The notes under the pieces were generated by a model that worked only from the letters and a program-made list of their open reading frames with translations, ran no database searches and was not told the DNA's origin. From positions 211,146 through 275,145 of the forward strand of contig NZ_JAGGOJ010000013.1 in assembly GCF_018614575.1 (NCBI RefSeq): DNA of 64,000 nt, given 5' to 3'. This DNA is from Streptomyces sp. ISL-10. GTDB taxonomy: Bacteria; Actinomycetota; Actinomycetes; Streptomycetales; Streptomycetaceae. Shown here one piece after another: positions 7,981 through 16,744 of this stretch. Numbering within the stretch: position 1 is the first letter of the stretch; every line of letters starts with the position of its first letter. The translations under genes were made by a program, and so were the position numbers.

Positions 7981-9018
7981 TCAGGCGACCTTCTTGGCGT
8001 TCTCGATGGCCTTGGCCAGGTCCTCGAGGATCGGCGCGCACTTGGCGTACGAGTAGATCGGCTCGGTGACGCGCGGGATGACCTGGCCGGCCTTGACGGC
8101 GGGCAGGCCCGCCCAGGTGGGCTTGGACTTGGCGAGGTCGCCGGGCTGCAGCGTGCCGGTGCGGTTGTCCATCATGATGATGTCCGCCTCGTACTTGGCG
8201 GCGTTCTCCCAGCTGAGCTCCTCGAACCAGCCGGTCGCGTCGAGCTTCGACGGCGTGATGATGTCGACGCCGAGCTCCTTGAAGTACTTGAGGTCGGTCG
8301 GGCGCTCCGGCGACGAGATGTAGAACAGGTCGGCGCTGCCGGATCCGATGAGTACCTTGATGCCGGGCCTGGCCTTCGCGGCTTTGCGCAGCCGCTCGGC
8401 GGCCTGCTCGAAACGGGCCTTGGCGTCGGCGAACTGCTTGGACTTCAGGTCCGCGCCGAGGGACTCGGCCAGCTGGGCGCGGCGGGCCAGCGCGGCGGGC
8501 ATGTTGATCTCGGCGGCCTTCAGGGCCACGCTCGGGGCCAGCTTGAGGATCTTGTCCTTCGACTGGTCCGGCACGTACCAGAGGGCGTTCTTCTCCCACA
8601 TGTCGGTGACGAGCAGCTCGGGCGCGAGGGCCGCGTACTTCTCGACGTTGAACTCGCCCCAGACATTGCCCAGGATCTCCAGCTTGCTGATGTCCATGTC
8701 GCCGGCCTGGACGTCGGGCTTGCCTTCGGGCGTCTCGGTTGGGCCGAAAACGCCCTTGACCTGAATGCCGTAGTCGTACAGCGCTGCGGCGGTGCCGGTG
8801 AAGGCGACGATGTTCTTCGGGGTGGCCTTCGCCTCGGCGGTGGTGCCGCGGTCGTCCTTGAAGCTCCAGGGGCCGGCGTCCTTCGCGGAGCCCTTGCCCG
8901 AACCGCCGTTCTCGGTGTCGTCCTTGCCGCATGCGGCGAGTGCGACGCCGAGCCCGAGGGCGCCGCCGGCGGCGAGAATGCCGCGGCGAGTGAGGTGGTA
9001 TGCGCGGGCGTTGGGCAT
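7981..9018 (-). CDS. desE: Ferrioxamine-binding lipoprotein DesE, 345 aa
   Basis: Surface lipoprotein that binds hydroxamate ferrisiderophores for ABC import. The N-terminus has twin arginines (LTRRGILAAGG), a hydrophobic core and the lipobox LAAC, so it may be a Tat-exported lipoprotein. A type III periplasmic-binding (TroA/FecB-like) fold follows, with YDYGIQVKGVFGPTE early and the typical long connecting helix in the middle. ATG at 9018 was chosen because it gives the signal peptide; the longer frame to 9192 would include the iron box. No permease or ATPase is adjacent, so import must use transporters encoded elsewhere. First gene of the desE-desF operon. Confidence 0.92.
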   Translation of the reverse strand: MPNARAYHLTRRGILAAGGALGLGVALAACGKDDTENGGSGKGSAKDAGPWSFKDDRGTTAEAKATPKNIVAFTGTAAALYDYGIQVKGVFGPTETPEGKPDVQAGDMDISKLEILGNVWGEFNVEKYAALAPELLVTDMWEKNALWYVPDQSKDKILKLAPSVALKAAEINMPAALARRAQLAESLGADLKSKQFADAKARFEQAAERLRKAAKARPGIKVLIGSGSADLFYISSPERPTDLKYFKELGVDIITPSKLDATGWFEELSWENAAKYEADIIMMDNRTGTLQPGDLAKSKPTWAGLPAVKAGQVIPRVTEPIYSYAKCAPILEDLAKAIENAKKVA

Positions 9019-9068
9019 GATGATGTCCGCTTTCGTACGTGCCGATTCGGCCACTGGCCAGGTCCGAG

Positions 9069-9088
9069 GATAGGTTAGCCTAACCTCA
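9069..9088 (-). promoter_or_regulatory. Iron box (DmdR1/IdeR-type operator) upstream of desE
   Basis: On the minus strand the site reads GAGGTTAGGCTAACCTAT, nearly identical to the Streptomyces iron box TTAGGTTAGGCTAACCTAA. It is centred about 60 bp upstream of the desE ATG. Iron-loaded DmdR1 should repress the desE-desF operon here. Confidence 0.92.
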
Positions 9089-9241
9089 CAAGCTGTCCAG
9101 AGGAACCTGCCACGCACGGCATACGCCGGGTCCCGGGTCTCGTACCCGTCATGCCCGCCGGCCGATACCTGCCCGGCCGGCGGCCGGCACATGAACGCGC
9201 GCGACCGCCCTGGAGCAGGTCGCGCGCGTGTGCCCGGATGG

Positions 9242-10402
9242 TCAGCCGGTGAAGCCCAACTCCCGTGCGATCAGCATCCTCTGGACCTCACTCGTGCCCT
9301 CGCCGATCTCCAGGATCTTGGAGTCGCGCCACATCCGGGCGACCGGGTACTCGTTCATGAAGCCGTAGCCGCCGTGGATCTGGGTGGCCTCACGGGCGTT
9401 GTCCACCGCCACCGTCGAGGAGTACAGCTTGGCGATCGCCGCCTCCTTCTTGAACGGCTCGCCCCTCACCAGCCGGGACGCCGCGTCGCGCCAGCCGACC
9501 CTCGCCATGTGCGCGCGCATCTCCATGTCCGCGATCTTGAACTGGATGGCCTGGTTGCCGCCGATCGGCCGGCCGAAGGCGTGACGTTCCTTCGCGTACT
9601 TCACGGACTCGTCCACACAGCCCTGCGCCAGACCCGTCGCCAGCGCCGAGATCGCGATCCGGCCCTCGTCGAGGATGCGCAGGAACTGGGCGTAGCCCCG
9701 GCCCTCCTCGCCCAGCAGGTTGGCGAGCGGGACGCGGACGTCGGAGAACGACAGCTCACGGGTGTCCGAGGCGTTCCACCCCACCTTGGAGTAGGGGGCG
9801 GCGACCGTGAAGCCCGGTGTACCGGACGGGACGATGATGGCGGAGATCTCCGGGCGGCCGTCGGCCTTGCGGTCCGTCACCGCCGTCACCGTGACCAGGC
9901 CCGTGATGTCCGTGCCGGAGTTGGTGATGAAGCACTTGGAGCCGTTGATGACCCACTCGTCGCCGTCGCGCACGGCCGTCGTCCTGGTGCCGCCCGCGTC
10001 CGAACCGCAGTCCGGCTCGGTCAGCCCGAACGCGCCCAGCAGCTCGCCCGAGCACAGCCGGGGCAGCCACTGCCGCTTCTGCTCCTCGGTGCCGAAGCGG
10101 TAGACGGGCATCGCACCCAGCGAGACCCCGGCCTCCAGGGTGATGGCCACGGAGGAGTCGACGCGGGCCAGCTCCTCCAGGGCGATGCCGAGGGCGAGGT
10201 AGTCACCGCCCATGCCGCCGTACTCCTCCGGGAACGGCAGCCCGAACAGGCCCATGCGGCCCATCTCGCGGACGATCTCGTAAGGGAACTCGTGGCGCTC
10301 GTAGAAGTCGCCGATCTTCGGCGCTATCACATCGTGCGCGAACTCCTCGACCGTGCGGCGGAGTTCCTCGTGCTCGGCGGAGAGCCGGTGGTCCAGGGAC
10401 AT
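9242..10402 (-). CDS. acdH: Acyl-CoA dehydrogenase of the branched-chain pathway (AcdH-like), 386 aa
   Basis: FAD enzyme that introduces the alpha,beta double bond into short or branched acyl-CoAs in leucine, isoleucine and valine breakdown. All three ACAD domains are present: N-terminal helices, the middle barrel with FGLTEPDCGSDAGG and GSKCFITNSG, and the C-terminal helical domain with QIHGGYGFMNEYPV. The general base Glu368 is present in IGEGTSEVQ; isovaleryl-CoA dehydrogenases lack Glu at this point, so a broader branched or short-chain role is likely. It is the last gene of the four-gene carboxylase operon, 7 bp after the HMG-CoA lyase gene. The symbol follows the S. coelicolor gene in the same context. 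Confidence 0.85.
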   Translation of the reverse strand: MSLDHRLSAEHEELRRTVEEFAHDVIAPKIGDFYERHEFPYEIVREMGRMGLFGLPFPEEYGGMGGDYLALGIALEELARVDSSVAITLEAGVSLGAMPVYRFGTEEQKRQWLPRLCSGELLGAFGLTEPDCGSDAGGTRTTAVRDGDEWVINGSKCFITNSGTDITGLVTVTAVTDRKADGRPEISAIIVPSGTPGFTVAAPYSKVGWNASDTRELSFSDVRVPLANLLGEEGRGYAQFLRILDEGRIAISALATGLAQGCVDESVKYAKERHAFGRPIGGNQAIQFKIADMEMRAHMARVGWRDAASRLVRGEPFKKEAAIAKLYSSTVAVDNAREATQIHGGYGFMNEYPVARMWRDSKILEIGEGTSEVQRMLIARELGFTG

Positions 10403-10409
10403 CGGGGTG

Positions 10410-11354
10410 TCACTCCTTGTGGGAGAGGGCGCGGACGGTACGGGACGGGCTGGGACGGCCCAGCTGTTCGGCCATCCACACGCTGGTGGCGGTGAGCCGG
10501 CCGAGGTCGACCCCGGTCTCGATGCCGAGGCCGTCGAGCATCCACACGAGGTCTTCGGTGGCGAGATTTCCGGTGGCGCTCTTCGCGTACGGGCAGCCGC
10601 CGAGGCCGCCGGCGGAGGCGTCCACCGTGCTCACGCCGCACTGGAGTGCGGCGAGGGTGTTGGCCAGTGCCTGGCCGTAGGTGTCGTGGAAGTGGACCGC
10701 GATCCTGCTGCTCGCCACGCCGCTGTCGTGCAGCGCGGTGAGCAGCGCACGCACATGGCCGGCGGTGGCCACGCCGATCGTGTCGCCGAGGCTGAGCTCG
10801 TCGCAGCCCATGTCGATCAGGCGCCGGCACACCGTGACGACCTGCTCGACAGGCACCGGTCCCTCCCACGGGTCGCCGAAGCACATCGACAGATAGCCGC
10901 GCACCCGCAGGCCGTGCTCGACGGCCCTGGTGACGACCGGTGCGAACATGGCGAGCGCCTCGTCGACCGTGCGGTTGAGATTGGCCTTCGCGAACGACTC
11001 CGTGGCGCTGGCGAACACCGCGATCTCACGGGCCCCGAGCCCGAGGGCCCGGTCCAGGCCGCGGTCGTTGGGCACGAGGACCGGCAGCCGCACGCCGGGC
11101 AGGTCGCCGACCATCGGGAACAGCTGCTCGGCGTCCGCCAGTTGGGGAACCCACTTCGGGTGGACGAAGCTGGTCGCCTCCACGGTGGTGAGGCCGGCGG
11201 CGGCCAGCCGGCGGATGAACTCCGCCTTGACCTCCACCGGCACCACCGACTTCTCGTTCTGCAGGCCGTCGCGGGGGCCGACCTCGTGGATGCGCACGCG
11301 CGGAGGGAGGCCGGGGGCCCGCACCGTCATGGGCAGCCCTTCGGTGCCGGTCAT
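10410..11354 (-). CDS. Hydroxymethylglutaryl-CoA lyase, 314 aa
   Basis: Splits 3-hydroxy-3-methylglutaryl-CoA to acetyl-CoA and acetoacetate, the last step of leucine catabolism. A DRE-TIM barrel covers the protein: EVGPRDGLQNE near residue 24 supplies the metal-binding Asp, HFHDTYGQ supplies the His ligands, and GLGGCPYAKSATGN holds the signature Cys. Length is typical (about 300). Its start overlaps the stop of the carboxylase alpha gene by 4 bp (ATGA), showing translational coupling. The enoyl-CoA hydratase step (methylglutaconyl-CoA to HMG-CoA) is not encoded in this operon. Confidence 0.92.
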   Translation of the reverse strand: MTGTEGLPMTVRAPGLPPRVRIHEVGPRDGLQNEKSVVPVEVKAEFIRRLAAAGLTTVEATSFVHPKWVPQLADAEQLFPMVGDLPGVRLPVLVPNDRGLDRALGLGAREIAVFASATESFAKANLNRTVDEALAMFAPVVTRAVEHGLRVRGYLSMCFGDPWEGPVPVEQVVTVCRRLIDMGCDELSLGDTIGVATAGHVRALLTALHDSGVASSRIAVHFHDTYGQALANTLAALQCGVSTVDASAGGLGGCPYAKSATGNLATEDLVWMLDGLGIETGVDLGRLTATSVWMAEQLGRPSPSRTVRALSHKE

Positions 11355-13312
11355 GCCTGCGCCTCCTCGCCGGTCTCGTCCGGAGTGACCACGGCGAGCA
11401 CCTGGTCCATGGCGACGGTCGAGCCCGCGGTGACGTCGAGCTCGGTGACCGTGCCGGCGTGCGGGGCGGAGATGACGTGCTCCATCTTCATCGCCTCCAC
11501 CACCAGCAGGCTCTGGCCCGCCGTCACCACATCGCCGACGGCCACCTTGACGACGGTGACGGTGCCGGGCATCGGCGCGGCCAGGGTGTCCACGCCGCTG
11601 TGGGCGGTGCCGCTGAGGGCCGCTTCGACGGGGTCGTGGTCCAGCACATGCCAGCTGTCGCCGTCGCGGCCGAGCCAGTCGCCCGCGCGGTGGAAGGTGT
11701 GCGTGACGCCGTGCACCTCGACGGCGACCGTGTGCTCCTCGACCCGCGGGACCGCCTGGCGCCGCACGGTGTGTGTGACGGGGTCGCCTCCCGGCACGCG
11801 CAGGGGGAAGGCGAGCGGAGCCGCCTCGCCGCCCATCCGCCAGCCGCTCGGCACCGAGAAGGGGTCCGCCCAGCCGGTCGTCCGCGGCGGTGCGAGCTCA
11901 GCAGCCCGCACGGCCGCCGCCGCCTCGTACACCTCGTCCGGCACCCCGCCCGGAACGAGAGCGTCGGCCTCCCGCTCCACGAGACCCGTGTCCATCTCCC
12001 CCGAGACGACCGCCGGATGGGCGAGCAGGCGGCGCAGGAATCCGGCGTTCGTCGGGACGCCCAGCGTCACCGTCTCCGCGAGGGCCGCCCGCAGCTTGCG
12101 CAGGGCGGTGGCGCGGTCGGGGCCGTACGCGATGACCTTGGAGAGCATCGGGTCGTACAGGCTGCTCACCTCCAGGCCCTCGGTCAGGCCCGAGTCCGTG
12201 CGCACCCCCTCGCCCTGGGGCTCGTGGAGGCGCAGGACCGTGCCGCCGGAGGGCAGGAAGCCGCGCGAGGGGTCCTCGGCGCAGACACGGGCCTCGACGG
12301 CGTGGCCCGTGAGGGTGATGTCGTCCTGCCCGAAGGACAGTCGCTCGCCCGCCGCGACCCGCAGCTGCCACTCCACCAGGTCGATACCGGTGATGAGCTC
12401 GGTGACCGGATGCTCGACCTGGAGGCGGGTGTTCATCTCCATGAAGTAGTACTGCGAAGGGTCGGTGCCCGGGACGATGAACTCCACCGTGCCCGCGCCC
12501 CGGTAGCCGCAGGAACGGGCCGCCTGCACGGCCGCCTCGCCCATCGCGGCACGCGTCGCCTCGTCCAGCAGGACCGAAGGCGCCTCCTCGATGATCTTCT
12601 GGTGGCGGCGCTGGAGCGAGCACTCGCGCTCGCCGAGATGCACCACCCGGCCGTGGCCGTCGGCCAGCACCTGGATCTCGATGTGGCGGGGACGGTCGAT
12701 CCAGCGCTCGACGAGCAGCGTGTCGTCGCCGAACGAGGCACGCGCCTCGCGCCGCGCGGCCGCGATCTCGTCGAGGAGCGCCGACTCGACGCGGGTGAGG
12801 CGCATGCCCTTGCCGCCGCCGCCCGCCGACGGCTTGAGCAGGACCGGCATGCCGATCTCGCGGGCGGCCGCGGCCAGTTCGTCGTCGGTGAGACCGCTGC
12901 CCGAGGAGCCGGGAACGACCGGGACGCCGGCTGCCTTCACGGTCTCCTTGGCGCGGATCTTGTCGCCCATCAGGGAGATCGCGGACGCCGGCGGGCCGAT
13001 GAACACGAGGCCGGCCTCGGCGCACGCCTGGGCGAAGCCCGCGTTCTCCGCGAGGAAGCCGTAGCCGGGGTGGACGGCCTGGGCGCCGGTGCGCGCGGCG
13101 GCGTCCAGCAGACGGTCGATCGAGAGGTAGCTCTCGGCGGCCGGCGCGGGCCCGATACGGACCGCGGTGTCCGCCTCGCGCACATGGCGGGCGCCGGCGT
13201 CCGCATCGCTGAAGACGGCCACGGAGCGCACGCCGAGGGCCCGCAGGGTGCGGATGACCCGTACCGCGATCTCGCCGCGGTTGGCGACCAGAACGGTGTC
13301 GAACATCGTCAT
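11351..13312 (-). CDS. Acyl-CoA carboxylase alpha subunit (biotin carboxylase + BCCP), 653 aa
   Basis: Biotin-dependent subunit, most likely of 3-methylcrotonyl-CoA carboxylase. It has the biotin carboxylase domain (residues 1-450; VLVANRGEIAVRV, the ATP-grasp loop SAGGGGKGMR, and EMNTRLQVEHPVTE), a linker region, and a C-terminal carrier domain with biotinyl Lys609 in EAMKMEH. Length of ~650 suits methylcrotonyl or propionyl-CoA carboxylase alpha chains. Neighbours (HMG-CoA lyase, acyl-CoA dehydrogenase and the beta subunit) favour methylcrotonyl-CoA and leucine breakdown. It begins 13 bp after the beta gene and overlaps the lyase gene by 4 bp. Confidence 0.92.
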   Translation of the reverse strand: MTMFDTVLVANRGEIAVRVIRTLRALGVRSVAVFSDADAGARHVREADTAVRIGPAPAAESYLSIDRLLDAAARTGAQAVHPGYGFLAENAGFAQACAEAGLVFIGPPASAISLMGDKIRAKETVKAAGVPVVPGSSGSGLTDDELAAAAREIGMPVLLKPSAGGGGKGMRLTRVESALLDEIAAARREARASFGDDTLLVERWIDRPRHIEIQVLADGHGRVVHLGERECSLQRRHQKIIEEAPSVLLDEATRAAMGEAAVQAARSCGYRGAGTVEFIVPGTDPSQYYFMEMNTRLQVEHPVTELITGIDLVEWQLRVAAGERLSFGQDDITLTGHAVEARVCAEDPSRGFLPSGGTVLRLHEPQGEGVRTDSGLTEGLEVSSLYDPMLSKVIAYGPDRATALRKLRAALAETVTLGVPTNAGFLRRLLAHPAVVSGEMDTGLVEREADALVPGGVPDEVYEAAAAVRAAELAPPRTTGWADPFSVPSGWRMGGEAAPLAFPLRVPGGDPVTHTVRRQAVPRVEEHTVAVEVHGVTHTFHRAGDWLGRDGDSWHVLDHDPVEAALSGTAHSGVDTLAAPMPGTVTVVKVAVGDVVTAGQSLLVVEAMKMEHVISAPHAGTVTELDVTAGSTVAMDQVLAVVTPDETGEEAQA

Positions 13313-13325
13313 CGTGAAAGGTCCC

Positions 13326-14942
13326 TCACATCCGGAAGACGCCGAAGCCGGCGTCCCCCAACGGCGCGTTGGCGCAGGCGGTCAGGGCCAGACCCAGCAC
13401 CTGCCGGGTGTCCATCGGGTCGATCACGCCGTCGTCCCACAGGCGGGCCGTCGCGTAGTAGGCGTTGCCCTGCTGCTCGTACTGGGCGCGGATCGGGTCC
13501 TTGAAGGCCTCTTCCTCCGCCGCGGACCACTGCTCGCCGCGGCCCTCCAGCTGGTCCCGCTTGACCGTGGCCAGGACGGACGCGGCCTGCTCGCCGCCCA
13601 TGACCGAGATCTTCGCGTTCGGCCACATCCACAGGAAGCGGGGGCCGTAGGCCCGGCCGCACATCGAGTAGTTGCCGGCGCCGTAGGAACCGCCGACGAC
13701 GACGGTCAGCTTCGGCACCCGCGTGCACGCCACGGCCGTGACCATCTTGGCGCCGTGCTTGGCGATGCCGCCGGCCTCGTAGTCCTTGCCCACCATGAAG
13801 CCGGAGATGTTCTGCAGGAAGAGCAGGGGGATGCCGCGCTGGTCGCACAGCTCGATGAAGTGCGCGCCCTTCTGGGCGGACTCGGCGAACAGGATGCCAT
13901 TGTTGGCGACGATGCCGACGGGGTGGCCATGGATCCGTGCGAAGCCGGTGACCAGCGTCTGCCCGAACTCCGACTTGAACTCGGCGAACCGGGAGCCGTC
14001 CGTGATCCGGGCGATCACCTCCCGCACGTCGTACGGCGTACGGGAGTCGACCGGGACCGCGCCGTACAACCCGGCGGGGTCGGCCTTGGGCTCCTCGGCC
14101 GGCTCCACGGACCAGGGGAGCGGGCCGCGCTCGGGCAGGGTCGCGACGATGGTGCGCACGATCCGCAGAGCGTGGGCGTCGTCCTCGGCGAGATGGTCGG
14201 TGACGCCGGAGACGCGGGAGTGGACCTCGCCGCCGCCGAGCTCCTCGGCGGTGACGACCTCGCCGGTCGCCGCCTTCACCAGTGGCGGGCCGCCGAGGAA
14301 GATCGTGCCCTGGTTGCGCACGATCACTGCCTCGTCGCTCATGGCGGGCACATACGCCCCGCCCGCGGTGCACGAACCGAGCACCGCGGCGATCTGGGGG
14401 ATGCCGGCGCCGGACATCCGGGCCTGGTTGTAGAAGATCCGGCCGAAGTGCTCGCGGTCGGGGAAGACCTCGTCCTGCATCGGCAGGAACGCGCCGCCGG
14501 AGTCCACGAGGTACACGCAGGGGAGCCGGTTCTCCAGCGCCACTTCCTGCGCGCGCAGATGCTTCTTGACCGTCATCGGGTAGTACGTGCCGCCCTTGAC
14601 GGTGGCGTCATTGGCCACGACCACGACCTCGCGGCCGCTGACCCGCCCGATCCCGGCGATCACCCCGGCCGCCGGGGCCTGCCCGTCGTACATCCCCTCG
14701 GCCGCAAGCGGAGCGAGCTCCAGGAAGGGCGAGCCGGGGTCGAGAAGGGTGTCCACGCGGTCCCGCGGAAGCAGCTTCCCGCGCGCCGTATGGCGGGCGC
14801 GCGCCTTCTCGCCGCCGCCGAGGCGGGCTGCCGCCAGGCGTGAGCGCAGACCGTCGGCGAGCTCCTGGTGTGCCGCCTCGTTGGCCTGCCAGGCCTCGGA
14901 CGCCGGGTCCGCGGCGCTCGCCAGCACTGGTGCCTGCTGCAT
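13326..14942 (-). CDS. Acyl-CoA carboxylase beta subunit (methylcrotonyl-type carboxyltransferase), 538 aa
   Basis: Moves the carboxyl group from biotin to the acyl-CoA, probably 3-methylcrotonyl-CoA. Two crotonase-like halves are present: GSPFLELAPLAAEGMYD, VVANDATVKGGTYYP and YLVDSGGAFLPMQDEVFP in the N-half (the latter typical of MCC beta chains) and the oxyanion-hole region SYGAGNYSMCGRAYGPRFLWMWPNA in the C-half. Length fits. It is the first gene of the four-gene minus-strand operon, divergent from a TetR gene with two operators in the 88-bp gap. Propionyl-CoA or geranyl-CoA carboxylase are alternatives. Confidence 0.92.
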   Translation of the reverse strand: MQQAPVLASAADPASEAWQANEAAHQELADGLRSRLAAARLGGGEKARARHTARGKLLPRDRVDTLLDPGSPFLELAPLAAEGMYDGQAPAAGVIAGIGRVSGREVVVVANDATVKGGTYYPMTVKKHLRAQEVALENRLPCVYLVDSGGAFLPMQDEVFPDREHFGRIFYNQARMSGAGIPQIAAVLGSCTAGGAYVPAMSDEAVIVRNQGTIFLGGPPLVKAATGEVVTAEELGGGEVHSRVSGVTDHLAEDDAHALRIVRTIVATLPERGPLPWSVEPAEEPKADPAGLYGAVPVDSRTPYDVREVIARITDGSRFAEFKSEFGQTLVTGFARIHGHPVGIVANNGILFAESAQKGAHFIELCDQRGIPLLFLQNISGFMVGKDYEAGGIAKHGAKMVTAVACTRVPKLTVVVGGSYGAGNYSMCGRAYGPRFLWMWPNAKISVMGGEQAASVLATVKRDQLEGRGEQWSAAEEEAFKDPIRAQYEQQGNAYYATARLWDDGVIDPMDTRQVLGLALTACANAPLGDAGFGVFRM

Positions 14943-14962
14943 TGCTCGAGCTCCCTTGCTCG

Positions 14963-14978
14963 GTTAATGAGCGTTAAC
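14963..14978. promoter_or_regulatory. TetR-type operator, site 1
   Basis: GTTAATGAGCGTTAAC is an imperfect 16-bp palindrome (GTTAA.G..C.TTAAC) in the divergent gap, 21 bp upstream of the carboxylase beta start. A very similar site lies 13 bp further on. The likely ligand-responsive repressor is the adjacent TetR protein. Confidence 0.7.
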
Positions 14979-14991
14979 GTGTTTCTCCAAG

Positions 14992-15007
14992 GTTAACGAC
15001 CGCTAAC
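14992..15007. promoter_or_regulatory. TetR-type operator, site 2
   Basis: GTTAACGACCGCTAAC is the second 16-bp palindrome (GTTA.CG..CG.TAAC), 24 bp before the TetR start. The two sites are 29 bp apart centre to centre, close to three helical turns, so two dimers could sit on one face and repress both directions. Confidence 0.7.
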
Positions 15008-15030
15008 AGCCCTGTCTAGAATGAATTCCC

Positions 15031-15636
15031 ATGAGCACCAGGACCTCGGCCCCGACGCGCCGCGAGCAGATCCTCAAGGAGGCCGCGCGCCTCTTCGCCG
15101 AGCGCGGCTTCCACGGCGTGGGAGTCGACGAGATAGGGGCCGCGGTGGGCATCAGCGGCCCCGGCCTCTACCGCCACTTCCCCGGCAAGGACGCGATGCT
15201 CGCGGAGCTGCTCGTGGGCATCAGCGAGCGTCTCCTGAGCGGTGGCCGACTGCGGGTCGAGGAGGCGTCGACGGGCCCGGACGCGGTCCTGGCGTCCCTG
15301 ATCGACGGCCACATCGACTTCGCGCTCGACGACCGCCCGCTGATCACTCTGCACGACCGGGAGCTGGACCGCCTGCGGGACAGCGACCGCAAGCTGGTGC
15401 GCCAGTTGCAGCGCCAGTACGTGGAGCTGTGGGTGGCGGTGGTGCGCGAGCTGCACCCGGACGTGGCGGAGTCCGAGGCGAGGACGGCGGTGCACGCGGT
15501 GTTCGGCCTGCTCAACTCGACGCCCCACCTGGGTGCGAACGGAGGCGGCCCCCTGGGCCGCGCGGCGACGGAGTCCCTGCTCAGGCGGCTGGCGCACGGG
15601 GCGTTCGCGGCGCTGGGGCCGCTGGGGGCGCGGTAG
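15031..15636 (+). CDS. TetR-family regulator of the leucine/acyl-CoA operon, 201 aa
   Basis: N-terminal TetR helix-turn-helix (about residues 8-55: REQILKEAARLFAERGFHG, VGISGPGLYRHFPGKDAMLAELL) and an all-helical ligand domain of the SACE_7040/AcrR type. It is transcribed divergently from the carboxylase operon, with two matching 16-bp operators between them. It probably represses that operon and itself, with an acyl-CoA or related intermediate as inducer. The function is inferred from position, as for LiuR-like local regulators. Length is typical. Confidence 0.88.
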   Translation: MSTRTSAPTRREQILKEAARLFAERGFHGVGVDEIGAAVGISGPGLYRHFPGKDAMLAELLVGISERLLSGGRLRVEEASTGPDAVLASLIDGHIDFALDDRPLITLHDRELDRLRDSDRKLVRQLQRQYVELWVAVVRELHPDVAESEARTAVHAVFGLLNSTPHLGANGGGPLGRAATESLLRRLAHGAFAALGPLGAR

Positions 15637-15700
15637 CGCAGGCGGCGGGGTCCTTGGGGCCGGTGGGCGACAGCTCTTCAGGGCCGCAGGGACGGCCTTA

Positions 15701-15838
15701 GTGGAGTCGGAGGGTCCGGTCCGCGCCACGTCCGTGGTGGGGGGCGTAGCGGAATCGGAGGGTCCGTCCGGAGCGCGTCCGTGGGGGGCGTAGCGGAGTC
15801 CGAGAGTCCGCCTCGCCGCGCGTCCGTGGGGCGAGACG
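15701..15838. repeat. Three imperfect direct repeats of ~44-48 bp
   Basis: Units starting with GGAGTCGGAGGGTCCG or close variants occur near 15703, 15751 and 15795, each followed by a conserved CGTCCGTGG segment and, in units 2 and 3, preceded by GGGGCGTAGC. They fill most of the gap between the TetR gene and the phosphatase gene. No coding sense was found. Confidence 0.6.
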
Positions 15839-15877
15839 GTGGGTACCCTCCGCGCACACCACGGCACAATGGGGCCC

Positions 15878-16666
15878 ATGCCGATACCCAGCCGCGCCGC
15901 TCTTGTCGACCATCTCGTCCGCTCACGTATCGCCGGAGACGTCGCCACCCCTCGCGACAACAATCTCTCCCACTACCGCAGACTCGCCAACGGTGACCGG
16001 CACTACTGGCTCGGTCTGGAGCTCGGCGACCGCTGGAGCGACGAGCAGGACGTGCTGGCGGTCATGGCAGAGCGGTGCGGTGTCAGCGACGACCCCGAGC
16101 ACCGGCAGGGCCAGGACACCATCGACCCCGAGCTGACCGTCGACGCCCTGGAGCGCATGGCCGCCCGCCTGCGCAAGGCCGCCGACGCCCACGAGCGCGT
16201 GCTGTTCGCGACCGGTCACCCCGGCGGCCTGCTCGACGTCCACCGGCAGACCGCCGCCGCGCTGCGGGCCGCGGGCTGCGAGATCGTACGGATCCCGGGC
16301 GGGCTGATGGCCGACGAGGGCATGGTCTTCCAGTTCGCCGACGTCGCCATGCTGGAGCGCGGCGCGACCCTGTGGCACACCCACTCGCCGGCGCCGATGG
16401 CCGCGATCCTCGACGGTCTGGCGCGCGAGGGCCGGCCGCTGCCCGACCTGGTGGTGGCCGACCACGGCTGGGCGGGCTGCGCGGGCCAGCGCGGCATCGA
16501 CGCCGTCGGCTACGCGGACTGCAACGACCCGGCCCTGTTCATCGCCGAGGCCGAGGGCACGCTCCAGGTGACGGTCCCGCTCGACGACCATGTGACCGAC
16601 CCGCGGTTCTACGACCCGATGACGGCCTACCTGCTGGACGCGGCGGGGCTGGGGCCGGCGGACTGA
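15878..16666 (+). CDS. Phosphatase-family protein (SCO-type, cytosolic), 262 aa
   Basis: Soluble protein with a conserved-looking core: DNNLSHYRRLANGDRHYWLGLELGDRW near residue 30, FATGHPGGLLDVH near 115, LWHTHSPAPM near 175, and VVADHGWAGCAGQ near 205. It matches what is usually annotated in actinobacteria simply as phosphatase; substrate and fold are not established here. Several His/Asp residues (TGHP, THSP, ADHG) could bind metal. ATG at 15878 was chosen; another in-frame ATG lies 9 bp upstream. It appears monocistronic. Confidence 0.6.
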   Translation: MPIPSRAALVDHLVRSRIAGDVATPRDNNLSHYRRLANGDRHYWLGLELGDRWSDEQDVLAVMAERCGVSDDPEHRQGQDTIDPELTVDALERMAARLRKAADAHERVLFATGHPGGLLDVHRQTAAALRAAGCEIVRIPGGLMADEGMVFQFADVAMLERGATLWHTHSPAPMAAILDGLAREGRPLPDLVVADHGWAGCAGQRGIDAVGYADCNDPALFIAEAEGTLQVTVPLDDHVTDPRFYDPMTAYLLDAAGLGPAD

Positions 16667-16744
16667 TCCGGCGGCGGGGCGGCGGGGTTGTGGGGTTGCG
16701 AGGCGGCGAAGCTGCGGGACCCAGGGCTTCAGGGCCCCGGGGTT

